Of a stretch of 64,000 bases of DNA, positions 59,301 to 64,000 are shown piece after piece. The position numbers and the translations under genes are program-made. The DNA comes from Macrocystis pyrifera (taxonomy: Eukaryota > Sar > Phaeophyceae > Laminariales > Laminariaceae). The stretch covers positions 11,220,009-11,284,008 of the forward strand of contig JASSKH010000019.1 in the NCBI GenBank assembly GCA_031763025.1, written 5' to 3'. Position 1 is the first letter of the stretch; every line of letters begins with the position of its first letter. The notes below the pieces were generated by a model. It saw only the letters and a program-made list of their open reading frames with translations. It made no database searches and had not been told where the DNA came from.

Positions 59301-62300
59301 TTTTATGACCACATACTATACAACTTGCATCTCTCTAGGATTAAATAATCGGCGCGAAACACTGGTTGCTCTGGATGTCGAACGTTAGAAAGCACGGTTT
59401 AATGTGAAGAACACACACAAACCCACACACCATCCACCAACGCAGGTTGATGGAGGGATCCGCACGGATTTTGGTTTTTATTATTATGCTGGATGAATGT
59501 CAACGGGTTTAGTCCTTGTTTGTTCCACAGGTTATTTTTGGCGTTTCTTAGCACCATGAGTAGGTTTACCACATCTGTTAACCTTTTTTCCCCCCTGTGA
59601 GGCTGTTTCCTGTACGGTTCGATTTCGAAATTCAGATCTGCACTTTTGGATTTCGAAAATCAATGACCCTCCTTATGCAGTCTAAATATGCTAAATCGGC
59701 AGATTTTTTTTCAATTTTATTATCTGGTGATCCAAGTCGTCGGATGTTGGGCCAAATCCGACGACTTGGGTGATCAGACTTGAAAACCGAAAAAAGGGCA
59801 TGCTCTCGAAATTCCAGATGTTATCCATGATGGCCGACAGCAGCAACGCGATCGACGATTCGGATGGTGACTCAGCTGTTTAGCGACGTTTCTTCGCGCC
59901 CAACGCGCGGGTGGCGAGCGGCGCGTTCTTCCGTGGCCAGAATACAGTGGGCTGGCACGAGCGGTTTAGAGACCAAGAGAAGCCCACTCGGCACGCACCT
60001 CTCCGAAGATACGTACTTGTAGACTACACTGCTGTACAGCAGCAGCAGTCGGTCAAAATATGAAACGCAAAATACCAAGACAGGTTGACCCTAGCGAACT
60101 CACCACGTCTCTTCGTCGCCAGACCAGGCAGTCGGCCTTGACTCCGACGCTTGGGTCCTACGCGAATGGCAGCCCACTCGACGCGTCTCTTCGCGGTGAC
60201 AAACCACAATTTCATGTTACAGCGGTTCGTCTCGGCGTCTGCTCAAATCTCTATGAGCACAATATATCTGAATTTCCTGGACTGATTGGAAGACTGTTTC
60301 CATTTGCCCAGTTAACATCTGAAAATGCGATCGGGTCAAAATCTGACGATCAGAAATCGAACCGCAAAGGAAACGGCCTGCGCGCCAAGAAACATTCATT
60401 TTGCGGGAATATCTTTCGTACGTAGTGGATTTTACACCGCCGACCACAACGTATTATTACGCGACCTTGACTTCACGCAACCTTTTCTACTTACGTTCAC
60501 GCCACAAGTTTTGAATTTATCGCCGCGAGTCATCTGTGTTAAGGATCAGCATCCGTTTACCAGTTTACCTTATTTTGTATCATTATCATTGTAGCATTAT
60601 AATGATCCCACACCATTTCCACAAACAGCAGCATGAAGGCTGTCTTCAGAAACCTGTGTGTTCTTCACATTGATGATGGGTAGATACAGTCGTCACTGAT
60701 ACGAGACTGATTTCGTTTTTTCGCCACTCCCCTATAGGCACCGACCGGAGGGGAAACTTGTACGTACGTCCTAGTACTATTAAGAGCGTATTGGTATTGA
60801 GATGATCATAATATTTAGAACAGAACGACAGAGACCCCTGACACAAGATTGTCTCCTGCCGTCGCTGCATCTGCTTGCAGTAAGTAGCCCACATCGAAAT
60901 AAGACACGAAAATAGAACGGGCACTATTTAACACATACATGGTCAATTGTTGCCGTCGAGGTTCGCGGGCGACGTTCGTAGAACTCCCCATTTTGACGTG
61001 AATGCCAGAAGTTCGCGCTTTTTTGGCCGTAACACGCATACGTGCACCAAACAGCATCACGCGTGGAAGGATGGAAGATGCTCGGTGTTCATAAGCCAAC
61101 CAATGCTATGGAGAGGAAACATGTACCGTACATTTCGTCAAAACCCTACCTTCGCCAAGGTACCTTTGTTGCCGTTTTTCGACCGTTCACCTCAAATCCT
61201 TCCTTCGGTGTTTTTTTTGGGCAAGAAAGGAAAGTCGCAACACTTACGCAAGCACTCTACAACTATGGGCTCGCCAACGAGAAACACCTAAGAAATTGGG
61301 CAGGCCTGAGATTCTTCTTGGGGCGCCCCAACCTTGAGCAAAGGCTACTGTAGAGGCGTTATACTATTCTAGAGGTTCACGCTGTATTTTCTGAGGCTCC
61401 TTACGTAAAGAGCTCCATACCCCACTCGAAAACTGGTTCAAGGAAAAAACGGATTGCATCCCGATGAATAATACAATAATATCATGGCGCACGTATCCGA
61501 AAACATCAGCACGATTATTCGAAACAAGATCGAAATTCGGACGTTTTTTAGGTTGGGGAATCCCGTCATGTAGAAAACTTTTTTTAGCCGAAATGTGCTA
61601 CCATTATCGTCTAACGTGTCTCTATAGGATTTTGTGTGGAATTCACCACTGAACTGTTTCTTCTTACACGATTTTCTTACCCTAGTTCTTCAAAAAGTAA
61701 GCATTACGTTCTTGTTGGGCACTTTGGTATTGGCGGGCCAATACTGCAGCATGCTGTAGAATATATGCCGAAAGCGTGCTGGGCAAACTGCATTGCATAT
61801 ACCATAGATCAGAAGAACGGTTTGATTGGATAACATTGTCAACTTCCACCAACGAACAGAAGTTGACGGCAGTTGACGAAGTTGACGACAGTTATCCATA
61901 TCCAGCTGTGCGAGTCCCTAGCGACATCTATCCCATCACAGGGCCGTAGGCCATTGATCGATCACTTGTCGTTTGTACAGAGTATCAACTTAAAAAAACT
62001 GTGAAAAAGTACGTTGGGTGTGAGTTCAACCGATCGGTCGATACACAACTTTGCAAGGTAAGTGAACCGTTCGCCCTACTTTTTCAGGATCCAAGGTAGG
62101 TGTTTACTTGGTTAATATTCGATCCGTACCAGATCGGTACAATAAGCGCAAGCACCCTGACTTTGAGAGTCAGCAGCAGATAGGAGGACTAGCGTGCGGC
62201 AGGCAGTCATTTAGGGTCAACACCTGGGGTAACGTACGCATGGCGCGACTAACTCGTACAACCAGATATGTATAATCTTCGTCACTCCCGCCACGATTTG

Positions 62301-63675
62301 CCTGCATTCCGTCAACACGAAGGGCCGCTGCGTCTTGTCGACTGTTGTACATACACAGCTACGTACCTACGTACGTACTACTGCGACTGCTGCTGCGGCA
62401 GGTATCTTGCCCGCGTCGTGATGAACATACCGAACTCGAACTGTATTTTTTAAAACACGTTGAAGGGGTTCTGAAATCGATCAAATTTATTTTTTCTGCA
62501 CAACTGCAACAACGACGACAACATAACCAAACAAACAATCGTGAAGGGCTGACACACAAGGGATTGAGGCGCCCGGCGTCGTGAAACGAACATACGTGAC
62601 TAACGAGCAGGAGAGGTTTCCGTCGTTTATCTGCTGTGTACCAAAGCGCATGGAGACCGGACATACCCAGCACGGTGCGTTGAATGTGGTAAAGTCACCT
62701 ACTATTTCAAAGATCTATCCGCATCACAAGAACAACAAAGACCAACATGCAGTTTGTAGCCGCCATCAGTATCAACTAACTGATGGGAACATAATGTCTT
62801 GTTGGTTACCGAAAACCACCCACACGTAGCCGGTGAATAGCCTGTGACAATGGTGGTTTAGGAGCAACCTCGAGGGCTTCAATAACTCAATCAGATCTCA
62901 GAATTACATTTATTCCTGGTGTTCGAATTTCACCCAATGAGTTTGAGAAATTCTGTCAGTAGAAGTCAAATTCTTGAAGCGGCCAGCGCGGGTAGTCGCA
63001 ACTCGACGCGAGTTGACGAGGGAAAAGCACGATGACGGATGGTCGTGATATCAACCAAGCTACAAACCATGAGTGGCGGGGCCTGCCAGGTAAGCTCCGA
63101 GCTAAGCGACGACCAATGTGGAGAGCAGTAAAGATATGTGCGAATCGAATAAATGCGATAAAAATCTATGTCACCGACCGGATGATCGGCTCAGCTTCTA
63201 TCCAACGAATATGTGGGAAACCTCCTTGCTCGCGACTAGACACCAAAATTACCGATTTGCCCGAATGACCCCGTGGTACCAGAAACGCGTAAACAAAACG
63301 GTCGGGACACAAGCACATCAGAATACGGTCAGAGCAACTCACTCAAGGAGAGTACGGCCTCGAAACTGGAAGCGGCCTCCCGAAGATTCCGTGTCCAGCA
63401 AGTACATATCCATGGTGCAGTAGGGCACGTACACCCGGTTGTACGTGTTGTACAGTGCGTTTTCCCGTTTATTTCCGGAGAGGAAGCTGTATCCCGCCGT
63501 GTGTTCCGGGAAGCCCTCGGAGGTGAAGAGCTGTGGTTTTTTTCTTTTAACAATTCTTCGCAAATAGTTAGGTTGTGCGCGCACCCTTGTCCGCCCTGAA
63601 GATGTACCATGAAATCGTTAGACGATTTGTTGGCCGCCATGAAAAAGTGTCCTGGGGAACCATCAGCACATATGG
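38233..63675 (-). CDS. Pectinacetylesterase/Notum-family esterase, multi-exon, 5' incomplete
   Basis: A serine carboxylesterase of the family that removes acetyl groups from pectin in plants and palmitoleate from Wnt in animals (Notum). In a non-animal a polysaccharide deacetylase or related role is more likely (inference). Supported exons: 63343-63675, 47372-47495, 46807-46930, 44327-44482, 43359-43448, 41060-41201, 40692-40812, 38233-38394; probable: 46649-46754, 45964-46088. Motifs in order: CADGSP, HLQGGQGC, RVYVPYC, FRGR, GGSSAGG (Ser nucleophile), SSGQD (probable Asp), CLYGDSGH (probable His), and a CN-x-x-C tail. Spacing from FRGR to GSSAGG is 23 residues, near the 24 usual in the family. 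The C-terminus is hydrophobic, as in a GPI or tail anchor. Two net frame shifts (63537-63543 and 46880-46915) suggest base-call errors or decay. The signal peptide exon is not found. Confidence 0.8.
38408..38507. other. Assembly gap (100 N)
   Basis: A run of N of standard size, so its true length is unknown. It lies in the last intron of the esterase gene, just upstream of the last exon. Confidence 0.99.
38508..40691 (-). other. Esterase intron, nothing recognised
   Basis: I see no exon, repeat or element that can be named. Frames at 39999-40253 and 39188-39397 have no motif. Confidence 0.45.
40692..40812 (-). CDS. Esterase exon: probable catalytic His
   Basis: Begins after catatcttcatccag and encodes KNTCLYGDSGHAKGRTYYG, then RWQVSQSVDSWKTIQ, and ends in phase 0 at donor gtaaat. 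Compare the family block xACLxHxxxxxxxW...SxxxALxxW; the His is the probable triad member. It joins the last exon in phase. Confidence 0.7.
41060..41201 (-). CDS. Esterase exon: pre-His helix
   Basis: Begins after gttcttcaag in phase 2 and encodes EQLRNEVFPPLPSVRVIEEL and then RNQLLSSSTK, before donor gtgatc. In the family an xLRxxLL helix comes just before the catalytic His block. A competing Cys-rich frame over the same bases also reaches the donor and would fit the phase of 40692-40812 better, so the frame is not settled. Confidence 0.5.
41825..42040 (+). repeat. ~230-bp interspersed repeat R, copy 2
   Basis: Contains atgaggctcctca, cccgaaaactgacttcagcg, taatccatggctgaagtatg, aagcccgtcattcag and ctatcgtagaacgg in the order of the other copies. 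It is followed by a 77-bp-spaced direct repeat: caccgtggttcaagag near 42137 and caccgtggttcaagaa near 42214. It lies inside an esterase intron. Confidence 0.65.
42824..42927. mobile_element. MITE copy 3
   Basis: A 104-bp element from TTACGGGGGGCC to TCCCCGTAA with ~28-bp inverted ends and an AT-rich centre. Flanks are TG on the left and TA on the right. It matches the copies at 3804-3910 and 17915-18019, is slightly more diverged inside, and lies in an esterase intron. Confidence 0.8.
43359..43448 (-). CDS. Esterase exon: helical segment
   Basis: A 90-base exon of 30 codons between tcgaatgcccag and donor gtaggt, phase 0 to 0, encoding ESILERMWSTAVYTGQMMLS and then LRNLASLYPE. It follows 44327-44482 in phase and looks helical. 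A second frame over the same bases is also open, so this is moderate. Confidence 0.5.
44327..44482 (-). CDS. Esterase exon: probable catalytic Asp
   Basis: A 156-base exon of exactly 52 codons between ccaatcgccag and donor gtatat. Encodes TFDGGPCCVNFGCM, then ANKLRGTFVLSSGQDIIAAV and QINQRG. The family has a C-F segment followed by xPxFxxxxxxD, so FVLSSGQD carries the probable catalytic Asp (inference by position). Confidence 0.7.
45440..45700 (-). CDS. Unresolved exon(s), possibly of the esterase
   Basis: Two stretches look coding on the minus strand. One is near 45620-45675, before a strong donor gtaagg, where two frames are both open (ISELLLGTKGHPQ or NCSWALKVILKHGG). The other is near 45475-45580 with ELPNIENIPANLFIDIDHR. 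The borders could not be closed in phase. Confidence 0.3.
45964..46088 (-). CDS. Probable esterase exon
   Basis: Phase 1 to 0 between gttggcgacacag and donor gtatat. Encodes GPNMQTLKDLIFLGRHGSD and then VYNVSFPSLTV. No family motif; placed by phase with the previous exon. An earlier donor (gtatac, same phase) is possible. Confidence 0.4.
46649..46754 (-). CDS. Probable esterase exon
   Basis: Phase 0 to 1 between gtggacatccag and donor gtgcgt. Encodes NTDNTIVLALKFDDAVFELR and then YPR. No family motif; placed by phase with both neighbours. Confidence 0.45.
46807..46930 (-). CDS. Esterase exon: segment after the nucleophile
   Basis: Begins after tttccccgcacag with VTEISVI. Further on another frame reads AFFFDVHGYLEPLLKYV and SSHCAE before donor gtggga. 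One frame shift inside (about 46880-46915) is needed, since 124 bases cannot run from phase 0 to phase 0. The family has a hydrophobic strand followed by DSGxFxD here, which fits both halves. Confidence 0.6.
47372..47495 (-). CDS. Esterase exon: nucleophile motif
   Basis: Begins after gttcatggcag in phase 2 and encodes ETMRTVLEDARNDTTVVFGG, then SSAGGVGAFNAVRWLSENF. GGSSAGG is the nucleophile elbow of the family (GSSAGG in Notum, GCSAGG in plant enzymes). It joins the exon at 63343 in phase and with family-like spacing, across an intron of 15,847 bp. The donor gttgga is weak. Confidence 0.85.
48325..48590 (+). repeat. LTR-like sequence, left
   Basis: Shared words with 54486-54760 in the same order: tgctg(a)tatt, ggtttgatac, ttctgacgtgaagg, cctggtgtgtg, ctacgtca and aggccgcg. 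Similarity fades after about 48590. Confidence 0.6.
48640..48820 (+). repeat. CAG/CAR-rich low-complexity stretch
   Basis: Runs of agcagc and caacagcagcagcaac (48640-48825), giving Gln or Ser/Asn runs depending on frame. It lies in the probable gag zone of the Copia fossil. Confidence 0.7.
49215..49345. repeat. G-rich tandem repeat, unit about 38 bp
   Basis: Three to four diverged units of the type gggaggtatgggcggaggcg followed by aacgacgatgggg. It lies in the gag-like part of the Copia fossil. Confidence 0.65.
52240..52840 (+). pseudogene. RNase H region of the Copia fossil
   Basis: Typical words are YVDANC, at the start of the Copia RNase H domain, and NNQGAMRLANNP with DIWNH, the counterparts of the family's DNQGAIxLAxNP and DIRYHFIR. 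It is a remnant of a broken element and not a gene. Confidence 0.8.
53062..53297 (-). repeat. ~230-bp interspersed repeat R, copy 3
   Basis: The reverse complement of the order seen in copies 1, 2 and 4: it starts gtagaacgcgttcgg and includes aggtagcacattgccg, aatcttgtttcgaag, ggattattcgtcgagatgc and gtcagttttcgggtg, and ends ggtgaacctcc. It lies between the RNase H part and the right LTR-like end of the Copia fossil. Confidence 0.65.
53298..54485. other. No gene recognised
   Basis: A 195-codon minus-strand frame (53699-54286) and plus-strand frames overlap. None shows a motif. The stretch may be the decayed 3' part of the Copia fossil. Confidence 0.35.
54486..54860 (+). repeat. LTR-like sequence, right
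   Basis: Matches 48325-48590 in its first half. Its second half carries the LTR-end words taaaccgttttttctac and ccaatgtctgtgccgattct that recur at 9304-9405 and around 55-59 kb. Confidence 0.6.
55015..55125 (-). repeat. LTR-end fragment
   Basis: The reverse complement contains gtgttcttcacattaaaccg, ttcttctactcgtcgacatc, cagcgtccgtgctgattctt and accctagaaagatac, the family's 3' end. Isolated, broken piece. Confidence 0.65.
55126..57039. other. Decayed repeat material, no gene recognised
   Basis: The frame at 56525-56824 has a protein-like stretch, KLKFRFASGSTTATKPG, but I cannot assign it. Words near 56905-56960 (actcgtaccgcaaaaactgc) match 58920-58945. Confidence 0.35.
57040..57115 (+). repeat. 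LTR-end fragment
   Basis: Contains cgacatccagcacaaacagt and cgtgccgattcttcagtcct, matching the other LTR-end fragments. Confidence 0.6.
58015..58130 (-). repeat. LTR-end fragment
   Basis: The reverse complement carries gttcttcgctttgaactgtt, cctactcgtctacatccggc and gcggatgcttccatcctcca, a diverged form of the LTR end. Confidence 0.5.
58147..58401 (+). mobile_element. LINE C-terminal fragment
   Basis: A frame with PRPGGQFKTWHRCIVEDLQR and later KNAGKWFRGILEAIERGG. This is the pattern found at the very end of many endonuclease/reverse-transcriptase LINE proteins: RRGGQxxxWxxxVxEDL, then a conserved AxxxxxW. It ends at a TGA. No reverse transcriptase core is seen upstream, so this is a 5'-truncated tail, the usual fate of LINE insertions. 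It lies between LTR fragments in the giant esterase intron. Confidence 0.55.
59335..59420 (-). repeat. LTR-end fragment
   Basis: The reverse complement carries tgtgtgttcttcacattaaa, ttcgacatccagagcaacca and gtttcgcgccgattattta. Confidence 0.6.
59732..59769. other. Perfect hairpin, 14-bp arms
   Basis: Arms ccaagtcgtcggat and atccgacgacttgg with a 10-base loop gttgggccaa. The same loop word lies in the hairpin zone at 19632-19650. Confidence 0.7.
59770..61349. other. No gene recognised
   Basis: The plus-strand frame at 60060-60425 and the minus-strand frame at 60024-60215 share the Arg-rich words of a local repeat (tctcttcgtcgcc/tctcttcgcggtg). No motif is seen. Confidence 0.35.
61350..61626 (+). 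repeat. ~230-bp interspersed repeat R, copy 4
   Basis: Contains tagaggttcac, ctgaggctccttacg, gcatcccgatgaataat, cccgtcatgtagaaa, gccgaaatgtgctacc and cgtctaacgtgtctc in the order of the other copies. Confidence 0.65.
61627..63342. other. Esterase intron, nothing recognised
   Basis: No exon, repeat or element that can be named. A short run of aagttgac words lies near 61855-61895. Confidence 0.4.
63343..63675 (-). CDS. Esterase exon 1 of those seen (N-terminal core)
   Basis: Begins after gtttgttctcag and encodes ICADGSPGHFFM, then DFMVHLQGGQGCAHNLTIC, the equivalent of the family's C-x-DGSP and HLEGGGWC blocks. After seven A (plus 63537-63543) the frame moves, and the other frame continues with FLSGNKRENALYNTYNRV and YVPYC to FQFRGRTLLE before donor gtgagt. 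The exon length fits phase 1 in and phase 2 out only if one more A is present. A 54-base intron reading was tested and does not fix the phase. Confidence 0.85.
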
Positions 63676-64000
63676 CTGAGAACAAACAGGTAGGGCCGCA
63701 GGATAACAGCGTTGTAGGGCAGACCCAAGCATAGCGCGATATTTGCAGGTCTTGCATCACATGGGATGTTTCTGGCAAAATAGCAAAGTTTTCAACTTTC
63801 CCGGATGGCTGAGGAGCTGTGATGCAAAATCGAGGGGGGACATTGTCGCACCGACGTCAAGCCAACCGTAAACCGTACAAAGCAGATGTCAGTCACCCTA
63901 TTAGTAGTCATCTACTTGAGCTGGTGAACGTGTGCGATACCACTCCCGACAACGACGGCACTACCTCCCTTAGAAACATGTATAACTGCTCTGTCAACAA
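63676..64000 (-). other. Upstream of the first esterase exon seen
   Basis: This should hold an intron and perhaps the signal-peptide exon. A minus-strand frame with an ATG near 63839 runs only to a stop near 63770 and is not convincing, so the start is left open. Confidence 0.35.

Larger units (their letters stand above)
47496..63342 (-). other. Giant transposon-filled intron of the esterase gene
   Basis: 15,847 bp between two exons that match in phase (GA plus G) and in family spacing. It contains, mostly in opposite orientation, a broken Copia-type element (about 48.3-54.9 kb), further LTR fragments (55.0, 57.0, 58.0, 59.3 kb), repeat R copies (53.06 and 61.35 kb), a LINE tail (58.15 kb) and a hairpin (59.73 kb). 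No host exon was recognised inside it, although a small one could be missed. Confidence 0.7.

Overview
This is eukaryotic nuclear DNA. It has low gene density, small exons with GT-AG boundaries and good polypyrimidine tracts, introns from about 0.1 to nearly 16 kb, a 100-base assembly gap of Ns (38408-38507), retrotransposon remains, MITEs and satellite. The mixture (cell-wall-type esterase, ABCG transporter, Copia and LINE debris, mid GC) suggests an alga or another protist such as a stramenopile; that placement is inference. Almost all long open frames here are chance frames. The real coding signal is in short exons, found by family motifs and by splice sites whose phases agree.

Layout. 1-14.4 kb: essentially gene-free repeat land. 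It holds a 252-bp tandem duplication (2.05-2.58 kb), a degenerate minisatellite (3.1-4.2 kb) with a 107-bp MITE inside, an 80-bp tandem repeat (5.5-5.8 kb), a 1-kb long inverted repeat (6.75-7.8 kb), a tiny LTR element of TRIM type (8871-9215) and a 3-kb array of a ~300-bp satellite (11.39-14.35 kb) whose unit carries a tRNA-like pol III promoter pattern on the minus strand. 14.6-15.75 kb: possible exons of a minus-strand membrane transporter. 16.5-20.3 kb: an interspersed repeat family, a long AGT microsatellite, a second MITE copy and hairpins.

21.7-34.8 kb, minus strand: an ABCG (White-type) ABC transporter in at least 15 exons. Walker A, signature, Walker B and H-loop are readable, followed by the linker and the transmembrane half down to a stop at 21698. 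The Q-loop exon and at least one linker exon are not resolved. Frames and phases are clean where resolved.

38.2-63.7 kb, minus strand: a pectinacetylesterase/Notum-family carboxyl esterase. The N-terminal exon (63343-63675) and the nucleophile exon with the GSSAGG motif (47372-47495) lie 15.8 kb apart, yet their splice phases and spacing fit exactly. The later exons carry the probable catalytic Asp and His and end in a Cys-rich tail plus a hydrophobic C-terminus. The giant intron holds a broken Copia element, LTR fragments, a LINE tail and copies of a ~230-bp repeat. Two net frame shifts in the exons, one at an A homopolymer, mean either base-call errors or a decaying gene.

The two clear genes are neighbours on the same strand, about 3.5 kb apart. 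Nothing in the window shows that they act together; a shared surface or cell-wall role is only conceivable. I found no clearly new molecular system. The most unusual items are the transposon-stuffed esterase intron, the tRNA-like satellite and the miniature LTR element.
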